From the NCBI RefSeq assembly GCF_904846225.1, contig NZ_CAJGZJ010000020.1, forward strand, positions 1-54,616: DNA of 54,616 nt, in the 5' to 3' direction. How positions within the stretch are numbered: position 1 is the stretch's first letter; the number at the start of each line of letters is the position of its first letter. Shown in pieces: positions 1 through 7,556 of this stretch. The position numbers were made by a program, and so were the translations under genes. Origin of the DNA: Psychrobacter immobilis (GTDB taxonomy: Bacteria; Pseudomonadota; Gammaproteobacteria; Pseudomonadales; Moraxellaceae). The notes below the pieces were generated by a model. It saw only the letters and a program-made list of their open reading frames with translations. It was not told the DNA's origin and searched no databases.

Positions 1-22
1 AGAGTAGGTCATCGTCAGCTCT
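1..22 (+). rRNA. rrf: 3' end of a 5S rRNA gene (partial, cut by the window edge)
   Basis: The first 22 bases match the usual 3' end of gamma-proteobacterial 5S rRNA (AGAGTAGG followed by the strand that closes helix I). A strong terminator follows at once, as expected at the end of an rRNA operon. The same sequence recurs in degenerate form at 920-941 with more of the 5S body attached, which supports the call. Only the tail is visible, so the rest of the operon should lie to the left. The exact 3' end is estimated by analogy with E. coli 5S. Confidence 0.6.
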
Positions 23-35
23 CTATTCCTCATTA

Positions 36-68
36 CCCCCTTACACAAAAGTGTAAGGGGGTTTTGTT
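36..68 (+). terminator. Rho-independent terminator after the 5S gene
   Basis: A perfect 11-bp stem (36-46 with 51-61, CCCCCTTACAC against GTGTAAGGGGG) with an AAAA loop is followed by TTTTGTTT. Its position just after the 5S tail makes it the likely end of the rRNA operon. Confidence 0.9.
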
Positions 69-143
69 TGCGTGGGGTTTTAGATGACTGTCTTATCCTT
101 TGCTTAAAAGTCCCACTACTCAATTCAACACTACAAAAAGTCA

Positions 144-217
144 TAAGCCAAACAGAGCTTAGTTCATCTGAAAACAGTGATAAGCCAAACAGAGCTTAGT
201 TCATCTGAAAACAGTGA
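144..217 (+). repeat. 37-bp perfect tandem duplication at the start of the M20 remnant
   Basis: Positions 144-180 and 181-217 are identical 37-base units beginning TAAGCCAAACAGAG. Because 37 is not a multiple of three, the duplication shifts the reading frame. The frame entering copy 1 from the left stops at a TAG inside copy 2, while the frame that encodes the peptidase remnant starts with GTG at 177. This is a visible mark of gene decay. Confidence 0.95.
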
Positions 218-821
218 CTCGTGTGCCCCTATTAAGCAATTTCTGCGTTGGCAGTCTTATAAGGTAGGGACTAATTATCAAGAGGCAATGCAGTATCCAT
301 CGCTTAATGTTCGAGGAATGGCGTCGGCTGCCATTGGCGATAAGGTGGCTACTATTGTGCCTGATATGGCGGTTGCTGAGCTGGATCTACGTACGACTCC
401 AGAGTCCGATGCCAACTACCTTACCAAGCTTGTTGAGACTCATATTCAAAAACAAGGCTATCATTTGGTGACAGGCACACCTACCGATGACGACAGAGCG
501 CGTTTTGATAAGTTAGCAAGCTTCACTTATCAAAGCAAAGGCGGGAACGCTGCGGCTACACCGATGGATGCGCCTGTAGGAAAATGGGCTTACCAGTCGA
601 TGACTGAGGCATTTAGTGCAACGCCAGCGCCAATACGTATTCGCATGATGGGCGGCACTGTGCCAACGGCAGAGATCGTGGACGCTTTGCAAGTGCCATT
701 CGTCATTGTGCCGCTAGTGAATGCCGACAACAACCAGCACGCTGCTAATGAGAATATGCGAATGGGCAACTATGTTGATGGGATACGTACTCTTTATAGC
801 TTAATCACTAAGCCGCTATAA
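177..821 (+). pseudogene. C-terminal remnant of an M20-family metallopeptidase
   Basis: The 214 codons encode the dimerisation domain and the C-terminal part of the catalytic domain of an M20/M28-type zinc peptidase. Conserved-looking blocks include RMMGGTVPTAEI and NNQHAANENMRMGNYVDG, the latter carrying the late His and Glu of the family. M20 enzymes normally have about 380-500 residues. The N-terminal half with the first metal ligands (HxD and the catalytic Glu) is missing. Read in the frame of the first 37-bp copy, coding-like sequence extends left to about position 83 and then runs into the rRNA terminator. The nominal GTG start at 177 arises from the tandem duplication and has no clear ribosome binding site. 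I infer a truncated, frameshifted and inactive gene brought next to the rRNA operon by recombination. Confidence 0.75.
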
Positions 822-871
822 ATAAGAAGGTAAAAAACAAAGACGATATATCACTTGATGAATTTTGAAAT

Positions 872-941
872 CAGAAGTGAAACATCGTAGCGCCAATGGT
901 AGTGTGGTTTACTGATATGAGAGTAAGTTATCGTCAGCTCT
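872..941 (+). pseudogene. Degenerate 5S rRNA 3' fragment
   Basis: The sequence beginning CAGAAGTGAAACATCGTAGC and continuing through GCCAATGGTAGTGTGG to AGAGTAAG and ATCGTCAGCTCT follows the second half of bacterial 5S rRNA (about nucleotides 50-120) in order. The last 22 bases differ from the tail at 1-22 by a few substitutions. The helix region after GTGTGG has lost its normal complementarity, and the 5' half is unrecognisable, although 851-871 may hold degraded traces. It is a relic, not a functional 5S gene. With the tail at 1-22 it brackets the M20 fragment. Confidence 0.75.
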
Positions 942-952
942 CTATTCTAAGT

Positions 953-990
953 AAAAGCCTCCTCTACATATGCAGAAGGGGCTTTTCTTT
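953..990 (+). terminator. Rho-independent terminator after the 5S relic
   Basis: AAAAGCCTCCTCT (953-965) pairs with AGAAGGGGCTTTT (974-986) with one mismatch and one G-T pair, and is followed by a CTTT tract. This is the second rRNA-type terminator in the first kilobase and belongs to the duplicated 5S tail. Confidence 0.75.
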
Positions 991-1170
991 GTGTGTTTTG
1001 TCAGAATTATTGATTTTAAGAAAATGATGCTTATTAACTTTTAGACATTACTTCATTTACCATAGGTAGGAAAAAATACTCGATATAGCTCTCTTCGTAT
1101 ATTTATATTGTTGGTTGATATTATTAATGCTAAATTTAATAGATATTTGATGGTTAGAGATATATGTAAA

Positions 1171-1944
1171 ATGTCTAGTAAAACTTCAAAGTCGTGTTAT
1201 GCGTGTGATAGACAACCAGTCAGCCGTGAGCACGTCCCACCCAAATGTCTTTTTCCCACTGAATTGAAACAGAATTTAAGAAAGGAGCTGATTACAGTTC
1301 CAAGTTGTGAACTACATAATGGGAAAAAATCTGATGACGATGAATTTTTACTAGCTAGTTTAGCAGGCATAATCGGATGTAATGATATTGGGATGCTGCA
1401 TAAGTTTACCAAAGTAGACCGTGCTATTCGTAGAAGTGGTGGAAGATTATTCGAAAAAATATTGAAGGATTATGAAATTAAATCCTATAAATTGAAAAAT
1501 GGAAGTATTGTTGATATAGCTTGGGGGAAACCAGATCTTGAGCGTTTAAATAATTGTTTTGCTTTAATTGGTAGAGGTTTGTATTTCCATGAGTTAGGAG
1601 AACGCTTCAAAGGAAAAGTGATTTGTGAAGTAGTTTATGTGCCAAGTAAGGATCGAGGATGGTCTGGTTATCGAGAGTATGCAGTTGAGCAAATGAGTAA
1701 AGAGTTGTCTGCTACTGAAATTAAAGGGAAAAACCCAGAAGTATTTCAATGGACAATAGGGCCAAGAGATTTCTCAGGAGCATGTTGTGGTAAAATTTTA
1801 TTTTATGGTAATTTAGCTGTTTATTTAGCATTTATTCCTAAGTCTTTCAAAGAAGAAAAATTTATGAGTCTTTATGATTTTGCTAAATTAACTAATAAGC
1901 CTGTTTTCATTCAGAAAGATGGTAAAAAATTTAGGATAAATTGA
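1171..1944 (+). CDS. HNH/treble-clef nuclease-like accessory protein
   Basis: The N-terminal 60 residues carry a zinc-binding HNH-like pattern: CYACDRQPVSREHVPPKC, then about 25 residues later SCELHNGKKSDDDEF. This Cys-x2-Cys ... Glu-His ... Cys ... Cys-x2-His-Asn layout is typical of treble-clef HNH endonucleases. The remaining roughly 190 residues have no domain I recognise. I chose the ATG at 1171. The frame stays open to a TTG at 1108, but the added residues look like spacer translation and there is no good Shine-Dalgarno site there. The gene is visibly richer in A and T than the housekeeping genes around it and sits alone between rRNA debris and the core genes, so recent acquisition is likely. 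A role in defence or in cleaving foreign DNA is possible but unproven. Confidence 0.65.
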   Translation: MSSKTSKSCYACDRQPVSREHVPPKCLFPTELKQNLRKELITVPSCELHNGKKSDDDEFLLASLAGIIGCNDIGMLHKFTKVDRAIRRSGGRLFEKILKDYEIKSYKLKNGSIVDIAWGKPDLERLNNCFALIGRGLYFHELGERFKGKVICEVVYVPSKDRGWSGYREYAVEQMSKELSATEIKGKNPEVFQWTIGPRDFSGACCGKILFYGNLAVYLAFIPKSFKEEKFMSLYDFAKLTNKPVFIQKDGKKFRIN

Positions 1945-2224
1945 ATCGGAATGTGGTGGCTTGGATAAGGAGTTTTTTGCGTCATTATCGCCAACGAAAA
2001 ACTAAAAGCTAAGGAAAGACATAAATAAAGTTTTGGAGACTAATGCCAAATTAAAATTTGTGTTTTTCATGTGTCCTAACTTTGAGCTGGGACGTCAACC
2101 TCAATTGGAGAAAGAGAATGTAGTTGTTTGGGCATTAAAAGGTGCAAATGAGTCATAAAAATTATTATTTTAGAGCAAAATCAGTAAATATTGCTTCATG
2201 ACATTGCACTAAGGTCTTCACATT
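1945..2224. other. Gap with possible decayed coding traces
   Basis: No intact gene is visible. From about 2039 to 2158 a short plus-strand open stretch ends in KENVVVWALKGANES and a stop, with protein-like composition but no start codon in good context. It could be the tail of a degraded gene related to the accessory gene just upstream. I see no terminator or RNA. Confidence 0.3.
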
Positions 2225-2485
2225 CTAAAACAACTCGCCAACCTCAACCTCTTCCTCAAAATCAAATCCTAACTGCTCGCCTTTACGCTGCTTTATCTGC
2301 TCGATACGCATCTTACGTCCAGAAACTAACCGTAATACCTCACGGCGCTGTTCTGTCGTCATGTCATGCCACAATTGCCGCTCAGGACGACTGCGCAGGC
2401 AGCCAAAACAATAGCCTTTCTTATTACTTTGACAAACACCAATGCAAGGATTGGCAATTTCGAACAGCTCAAACTGTTGGTTCAT
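2225..2485 (-). CDS. DUF1289 family small cysteine-rich protein
   Basis: From the ATG at 2485 the 86-residue product contains NPCIGVCQSNKKGYCFGC followed by R-x-x-x-E and a Trp-His pair. This is the four-Cys signature (C-x3-C, then C-x2-C) of DUF1289 proteins, which are small and probably metal-binding. Their function is not established. The minus strand has AAGGGA 8-10 bases before this ATG. The frame is open a further 24 codons upstream, but those residues look non-coding and lack an initiation site. An acidic tail (FDFEEEVEVGELF) ends the protein. The gene stands alone and faces away from yqiA. Confidence 0.8.
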   Translation of the reverse strand: MNQQFELFEIANPCIGVCQSNKKGYCFGCLRSRPERQLWHDMTTEQRREVLRLVSGRKMRIEQIKQRKGEQLGFDFEEEVEVGELF

Positions 2486-2672
2486 GGTGGTTCCCTTGCT
2501 ATTACTGTCATTCCTTTGATTTGCACCAACTATTGTAATAATACTATTATGTCGCAAATCATGAATAATAGTGTGCCGTTTTATTGTTACTATTTTTAAT
2601 AAACGGGTGTTATGCTCGGCTTTAGTAGTCTATATAAAACAATCATAATAAAACCAATAAGTGAGTTGATGC

Positions 2673-3326
2673 ATGAACATTATTTATATTCATGGATTGG
2701 ACAGCGATGCCAATTCTACTAAAGGTTTGTTGTTAGAAAAGTACTGTCAGCAGCACCATGCTGATATTAATGTATATCGTCCAGACCTTAATAATACCCC
2801 TGAGCAAGTGTTTGAGCGGTTGGTACAATTGGTAACCGAACTGAGTAGAGGAAACAAAACCGTACTAATTGGTAGCTCGTTAGGTGGCTATTTTTCCACT
2901 TTGGTCAGCAATCACACAGGCTGTGTAGTTTTGCTGTTGAATCCTAGTACTCAGCCACATGTGACATTACAGCGCTTTGCTAATGATTTGCTGTTAAATA
3001 GTGATAGTGATAAAAATGAAGCGTCAGAGAATCAAATTTTCCATACGACGGCGGGCGGTTGGGATATTACGAATGCTGATCTACAATGGTTTGCAGACTA
3101 TCAGATATCCCAAGTAAATTATCCCAAGAAAGTTACTGTACTGCTCAAAGAAGGGGATGAGTTGTTGAATGCTGAGTTGTCCAAAGCTTTTTATCAAGGG
3201 CAGGGCGCATCGGTAATGGTACAAGCGGGTGGCGATCATCGTTTTAGCGATTTTGGTGAGCAGTTACCGATGGTGATAGATATGCTACAGAATTTAGTAG
3301 AGGCTCAAATAGACGACATTATCTGA
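2673..3326 (+). CDS. yqiA: YqiA-type alpha/beta hydrolase (esterase)
   Basis: The 217-residue protein is an alpha/beta hydrolase of the YqiA/UPF0227 type. It begins IIYIHGLDSDANSTKG, contains the nucleophile elbow GSSLGGY near residue 68 with the catalytic Ser, and has a late GGDHRFSDF motif that supplies the catalytic His. YqiA of E. coli is about 193 residues and has esterase activity toward short acyl and palmitoyl-CoA substrates; the natural substrate is unknown. As in E. coli, the gene lies immediately upstream of parE on the same strand, here with a 92-bp gap, so conserved context backs the name. Confidence 0.85.
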   Translation: MNIIYIHGLDSDANSTKGLLLEKYCQQHHADINVYRPDLNNTPEQVFERLVQLVTELSRGNKTVLIGSSLGGYFSTLVSNHTGCVVLLLNPSTQPHVTLQRFANDLLLNSDSDKNEASENQIFHTTAGGWDITNADLQWFADYQISQVNYPKKVTVLLKEGDELLNAELSKAFYQGQGASVMVQAGGDHRFSDFGEQLPMVIDMLQNLVEAQIDDII

Positions 3327-3368
3327 CGTGAGCGATGGACTATTACCGTTAATGGCGCTATTTTTCGT

Positions 3369-3374
3369 TATAAT
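3369..3374 (+). promoter_or_regulatory. Candidate -10 box for parE
   Basis: A perfect TATAAT lies 44 bases before the parE start codon in the yqiA-parE gap. No convincing -35 hexamer sits at 16-18 bases, so this is a weak prediction. It would let parE be transcribed independently of yqiA. Confidence 0.35.
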
Positions 3375-3418
3375 GGGTCAATAGAATCAATGATCTGTGA
3401 ATATTAAAGGAAGCATTT

Positions 3419-5305
3419 GTGAGTGAATATAATGCGCAATCGTTAGAAGTTTTAGAAGGGCTTGAACCCGTCCGTCGTCGTCCCGGTATGTATACTGATA
3501 CCACGCGCCCAAACCATCTGGCGCAAGAGGTCATTGATAACTCAGTTGATGAAGCGCTGGCGGGTTATGCCAAAACCATCAAAGTTCAGTTACATAGTGA
3601 TGGCTCGCTGTCTGTCGAAGATGACGGGCGCGGCATGCCGACCGATATTCATCCTGAGTTTAAGCAGTCTGGGATTGAGCTGATTTTGACGCGTTTACAT
3701 GCAGGCGGTAAGTTTTCGACCTCCAATTATGAGGTGTCTGGTGGTCTGCATGGTGTGGGTATCTCCGTCGTCAATGCGCTCTCAACACGCGTTGAAGTGA
3801 CCGTATGGCGTGATAGTACACAGTTCGATATGGCGTTTGAAAACGGCGCACCAGTCACGCCGTTGACTGAAGCGGTCAGCTCAAACAAACGCAAACGTGG
3901 TACCAGAGTGCATTTTTGGGCAGATGGTAGCTTCTTTGATACGCCAAAATTTAATGTGAAGCAGCTCAAGCATAATTTGAAAGCCAAAGCAGTTTTGGCC
4001 GCTGGATTGACGATTGAGTTCACCGATGATATCAATAATGAAAAGGTTGTTTGGCAGTTTACTGATGGAGTTGTCGAGTATCTAAGCGAACAGTTAGACG
4101 GTCTTGAAACATTACCTGAAGCACCGTTCTATTATAATTACGATGCGAAAGCGGGCGAACGTGCTGCCATTACCTTTGCACTGTCTTGGTTGCCTGATGG
4201 TGGTACACCGATTCAAGAAAGCTACGTGAACCTTATTCCAACAGCTCAAGGCGGCACGCATGTTAATGGCCTGCGTACTGGTATTTTAGAGGCGCTGCGT
4301 GAGTTTTGTGATATCCATAATTTATTACCCCGTAGCGTTAAATTGACGGCAGAAGATGTGTGGGATGGGGTGAATTATATTCTCTCTCTCAAATTTTCTG
4401 AGCCGCAATTCTCAGGTCAAACCAAAGAGCGTTTATCTAGTCGTGAAGCAGCTGGCGCAGTACAAACCCTAGCGAAAGACGCTTTTAGCTTATGGTTAAA
4501 TCAACATGCCGATATGGGTACGCAAATTGCTGAATTGGCTATCAATAAAGCGGGACGTCGTCTAAAATCAGCTAAAAAAGTCGCGCGTAAAAAGATTACT
4601 CAAGGTCCGGCATTACCGGGTAAATTGGCTGATTGCCGTGGTGATTTGCGCGATGGCGCAGAGCTGTTCCTAGTAGAAGGTGATTCTGCTGGCGGCTCAG
4701 CTAAGCAAGCACGAGATCGTCATTATCAAGCGATATTGCCACTACGCGGTAAAATTTTGAACACGTGGGAAGTATCCTCAGATACGGTGCTGTCTAGCCA
4801 AGAGATTCATGACATTGCGATTGCAATCGGTGTTGATCCAGCCTCGGATGATTTATCCGAATTACGCTACGACAAAGTATGTATTTTAGCGGATGCGGAC
4901 TCTGATGGCCTTCATATTGCGACGCTCATCTGTGCTTTATTCGTCAAACATTTCCCAGCGTTGGTCGATGCGGGGCATTTATTTGTCGCGATGCCACCAT
5001 TATATCGCGTGGATATCGGTAAAGAGGTTCATTACGCGCTAGATGAGCCAGAGCTTGCGCATATTTTGGCCAATGTACCCGGCAATAAAAAAGCTCAGAT
5101 TACCCGCTTTAAAGGACTGGGCGAGATGAGTGCAGAACAGCTACGCGAAACGACCATGAACCGTGATACTCGCCGATTGGTACAATTGGACATGGATGAT
5201 ATGGTACTAACCAATAACATCATGGATATGCTACTGGCAAAAAAACGCGCATCTGATCGTAAGATTTGGCTTGAAGATAAAGGTAACTTGGCTCATATTT
5301 CATAA
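3419..5305 (+). CDS. parE: DNA topoisomerase IV subunit B
   Basis: ParE is the ATPase subunit of topoisomerase IV and works with ParC to decatenate replicated chromosomes. The 628-residue length is typical. Visible landmarks are the GHKL ATP site (DNSVDE at 40-45, DDGRGMP at 68-74, GGLHGVG at 108-114), the TOPRIM motif EGDSAGG near residue 420, PLRGKILN, and the metal-binding DADSDG near 492. The C-terminal FKGLGEMSAEQL is the conserved end of type IIA B subunits. Translation starts at GTG 3419 with AAAGGA eight bases upstream. GyrB is excluded because the roughly 170-residue GyrB-specific insertion is absent and yqiA is next door. A MITE-like element follows the stop codon. Confidence 0.97.
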   Translation: MSEYNAQSLEVLEGLEPVRRRPGMYTDTTRPNHLAQEVIDNSVDEALAGYAKTIKVQLHSDGSLSVEDDGRGMPTDIHPEFKQSGIELILTRLHAGGKFSTSNYEVSGGLHGVGISVVNALSTRVEVTVWRDSTQFDMAFENGAPVTPLTEAVSSNKRKRGTRVHFWADGSFFDTPKFNVKQLKHNLKAKAVLAAGLTIEFTDDINNEKVVWQFTDGVVEYLSEQLDGLETLPEAPFYYNYDAKAGERAAITFALSWLPDGGTPIQESYVNLIPTAQGGTHVNGLRTGILEALREFCDIHNLLPRSVKLTAEDVWDGVNYILSLKFSEPQFSGQTKERLSSREAAGAVQTLAKDAFSLWLNQHADMGTQIAELAINKAGRRLKSAKKVARKKITQGPALPGKLADCRGDLRDGAELFLVEGDSAGGSAKQARDRHYQAILPLRGKILNTWEVSSDTVLSSQEIHDIAIAIGVDPASDDLSELRYDKVCILADADSDGLHIATLICALFVKHFPALVDAGHLFVAMPPLYRVDIGKEVHYALDEPELAHILANVPGNKKAQITRFKGLGEMSAEQLRETTMNRDTRRLVQLDMDDMVLTNNIMDMLLAKKRASDRKIWLEDKGNLAHIS

Positions 5306-5336
5306 GATATGAGCGATAATTAACGTTAGATAAGCC

Positions 5337-5409
5337 TTAGGGCGTGTCCTCAATTCAAACGATCATATCTCATTTTTATGATCATTTTTAAAATAAGGAC
5401 ACGGCCTAA
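5337..5409. mobile_element. MITE-like element, family 1, copy A
   Basis: Left end TAGGGCGTGTCCTCA (5338-5352) is mirrored by TAAGGACACGGCCTA (5394-5408), giving near-perfect 15-bp terminal inverted repeats flanked by T and A. The interior is only about 40 bp and holds an inner inverted repeat (GATCAT...ATGATC). It carries no gene. The same termini occur at 16495-16587 and 30198-30370. The short length, shared ends and TA-type flanks suggest a non-autonomous transposon mobilised by an IS not present in this window. Confidence 0.75.
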
Positions 5410-5429
5410 TAAAAGCTTATAAAAGTTAA

Positions 5430-5457
5430 TTGAGTGGCAGGCGCTTAATGCTATGAT
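5430..5457 (+). promoter_or_regulatory. Candidate sigma-70 promoter for the acyltransferase gene
   Basis: TTGAGT (5430-5435), a 16-bp spacer and TATGAT (5452-5457) lie 30 bases before the ATG at 5487, just right of the MITE-like element. The fit to consensus is reasonable; there is no experimental support. Confidence 0.5.
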
Positions 5458-5486
5458 AAGGATATCTTTTATTATCTGGTGCCGTT

Positions 5487-6176
5487 ATGACATCGAAATT
5501 TTTGAATCGTTCTAAATCTGCTCTTGCGACGTCTGCACGTTCTAAAGTTTTACCAAAACTTGGCAAAAAAGATTTGGGTGACTTGATTCCCAAACGTGGC
5601 GGTACTATTACGCCAGTTATCGGGTCGCGTTTATTGAAATTATTAGGCTGGCGCACCGTTGGCGATATCCCAAATGTGTCGCAAGCAGTCGTATTAGCCT
5701 TACCGCACACCTCTTATTTCGATGGCCTTTACGCATTGCCCGGTTTGTTTGCTATTGATTTAAAAGTGAGCATCATGGGTAAGCATACGCTATTCAAAAT
5801 TCCAGTACTTGCACAGATATTATTATGGCTGGGTCTCATTCCCATTAATCGTGGTCATAAGGGATCGGTGTTGCAGGCGAGTATCGACAAGTTTAAGACA
5901 GGAGAGCCGCTATTTTTGGGATTATCTCCAGAAGGCACTCGTGATTATACCAAAGAGTGGAAAACGGGCTTTTATTATCTGGCATTGGGCGCTGCTGTCC
6001 CTATTTTGCCCGTGGCATTGGATTATAAAACCAAGGAAATACGTTTTTTATCGCCTGTATATCCTACTGGAGATATCGAGGCAGACTTACCAAAAGTCTA
6101 TGCTCAGTATAAAGGCGTGATGCCAAAATATCCTGAACGCTTGTCGCAGCCACTACAGGATGTGAATAACTTGTAA
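5487..6176 (+). CDS. PlsC-family lysophospholipid acyltransferase
   Basis: The 229-residue protein has the acyltransferase motifs of the PlsC/LPLAT family: the catalytic H-x4-D box as PHTSYFD near residue 75, a glycerophosphate-binding region ending LIPINRG, and SPEGTRDY near residue 155. Such enzymes transfer a fatty acyl chain to lysophosphatidate or a related acceptor at the inner membrane. The first 60 residues are basic and there is one hydrophobic stretch around 85-125. The product is slightly shorter than PlsC of E. coli (245 residues), and it could be a paralogue with another acceptor, so I give no gene symbol. It appears to be monocistronic. Confidence 0.8.
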   Translation: MTSKFLNRSKSALATSARSKVLPKLGKKDLGDLIPKRGGTITPVIGSRLLKLLGWRTVGDIPNVSQAVVLALPHTSYFDGLYALPGLFAIDLKVSIMGKHTLFKIPVLAQILLWLGLIPINRGHKGSVLQASIDKFKTGEPLFLGLSPEGTRDYTKEWKTGFYYLALGAAVPILPVALDYKTKEIRFLSPVYPTGDIEADLPKVYAQYKGVMPKYPERLSQPLQDVNNL

Positions 6177-6203
6177 TCAGTGAAAAGTTAAATCGATACA
6201 TCA

Positions 6204-6316
6204 ATAGTCAGATACTACTGGTATGAATTTTCCTCGCTTGCTGTGCCGTTGCAGACAGAGGCTTCGAAAAATTCATTCCAGTAGTACTGTCGCGCTTGTA
6301 TTGTTTTTTTGACTAT
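6204..6316. repeat. Dispersed palindromic repeat, family 2, copy 1
   Basis: A 113-bp imperfect palindrome runs from ATAGTCA (6204-6210) to TGACTAT (6310-6316). Inner arms GGTATGAATTTTC and GAAAAATTCATTCC flank a core GCTTGCTGTGCC...GCAGACAGAGGC. The core and ends recur in opposite orientation at 32091-32235 and 37791-37934. No reading frame is present. It sits between the convergent acyltransferase and SDR genes. Confidence 0.75.
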
Positions 6317-6414
6317 AGCTGATTAAGCGTTTTGTCATAACGGTTACGATGATTGAATATTTTATTATTGCACTTCTTTTGTTATCAAATGCTTATTATT
6401 CAGTTTCTATCACT

Positions 6415-6451
6415 AAAAAACCCCTGATACTTTGAGATCAGGGGCTTTTTT
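6415..6451. terminator. Bidirectional terminator
   Basis: CCCCTGAT (6421-6428) pairs with ATCAGGGG (6437-6444). A run of A precedes and a run of T follows, so the hairpin can terminate both the acyltransferase transcript and the SDR gene on the minus strand, whose stop codon lies 47 bases away. Confidence 0.85.
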
Positions 6452-6497
6452 TAATGGATAGACTTTGATTTTAATTTAGGAGATTTAACCGTCGTTC

Positions 6498-7280
6498 CTA
6501 AAATTGTGGCTGACCATTGGAAGCGCTAACCCCGCCATCGACTGGCAAGTTGACACCTGTAATCATAGCGGCATCATCACTGGCTAAAAAGGTAATCGCT
6601 GCAGCAATATCTTCTGGTGTTGCCAGACGGCCAAGCGCACTACGAGCCAAGAATTTGTCCGTTTTAGTACTATTATCTTGAATGGCGGTGGTCATATTGG
6701 TTTTAGTGACGCTTGGGTTGACCGCGTTAACACGAACGCCGTCTGGTCCATGATCCAAGGCAAGCGTACGGGTCAGATTAGAAACGCCCGCTTTGGCAGC
6801 ATTGTACGCCGCCATATTCCAATCGCCGCCCATCCCTGATAGCGATGAAACATTGACGATATTGCCTTTAGTTGCTATTAAGTATGGCATTGCGGCTTGT
6901 GAGACATAAAAATTCCCATTTAAATTTATATTAATGGCTAAATTCCAATCTTCGGTAGATAACTCTGTTATCTTGCCTTGTACGGCTTTACCGGCATTGT
7001 TAACCAAAACATCGATTTGTTTAAACTTATCTATGGCAGCTTTGATCATCTCTTGTACTTGGCTTTGTACACTAATGTCGCAAACAACGGTCAGATAATT
7101 GTCAGTATGAATCCAAGTATGATCTTGCGGAAATTTCTTTGCGGTCTCTTTTAAAGTTTCAGCTGTGCGTCCTACCAAAACTACTCTGGCGCCTTCTTGC
7201 GCAAAGCGAATGGCAGTTGCACGGCCAATACCTGAACCTGCACCGGTTACAATCACTGTTTTTTCTTTAAAGCGCTTCAT
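6498..7280 (-). CDS. Short-chain dehydrogenase/reductase (SDR) oxidoreductase
   Basis: A 260-residue classical SDR. The cofactor-binding TGAGSGIG is at 12-19, NNAG is near 92, the catalytic Ser is in NVSSLSG, and the Tyr-x3-Lys pair is in YNAAKAG near residue 158. GR after the second strand suggests NADP(H) preference. Sequence alone does not give the substrate; the family acts on alcohols, ketones, sugars or acyl carriers. The gene is bounded by terminators and appears monocistronic. Confidence 0.85.
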   Translation of the reverse strand: MKRFKEKTVIVTGAGSGIGRATAIRFAQEGARVVLVGRTAETLKETAKKFPQDHTWIHTDNYLTVVCDISVQSQVQEMIKAAIDKFKQIDVLVNNAGKAVQGKITELSTEDWNLAININLNGNFYVSQAAMPYLIATKGNIVNVSSLSGMGGDWNMAAYNAAKAGVSNLTRTLALDHGPDGVRVNAVNPSVTKTNMTTAIQDNSTKTDKFLARSALGRLATPEDIAAAITFLASDDAAMITGVNLPVDGGVSASNGQPQF

Positions 7281-7500
7281 AATGTCAAATCCTTGTTATT
7301 ATTTAATGATTATTAAATGGCCTAAATAAATGTACCTGAGAATAGGGGTGGCGCGCAGTTTACAATCTGTAAGTCTGCATCCGATTCATATTTTTTGAGA
7401 TTATCATGATCATTCATTGTTATAAAGTTAATGATTTCTAATAAAGTTTGTATGGCTTAGTTTTGTCTTATCTATTGTTAAGGCTTGTTCTAATACCATA

Positions 7501-7528
7501 AAAAAAGACAGCCTATGCTGTCTTTTTT
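7501..7528. terminator. Terminator downstream of the CmpX-type channel gene
   Basis: AAAAAAGACAGC (7501-7512), loop CTAT and GCTGTCTTTTTT (7517-7528) form a perfect 12-bp stem that includes A and T runs, so it works on either strand. It lies 28 bases beyond the minus-strand stop at 7557. The rest of 7281-7500 shows nothing recognisable. Confidence 0.85.
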
Positions 7529-7556
7529 ATATCTAAAAATACAGAGTAACTAATAC

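Noticed and set aside
1108..1170. Upstream TTG start for the HNH-like gene
   Set aside because: The extra 21 residues have no domain and no ribosome site; ATG 1171 sits just before the zinc motif.
2191..2538. A 115-codon plus-strand open frame
   Set aside because: It is antisense to the DUF1289 gene, whose Cys signature, ribosome site and start are convincing; the plus-strand product has no family features.
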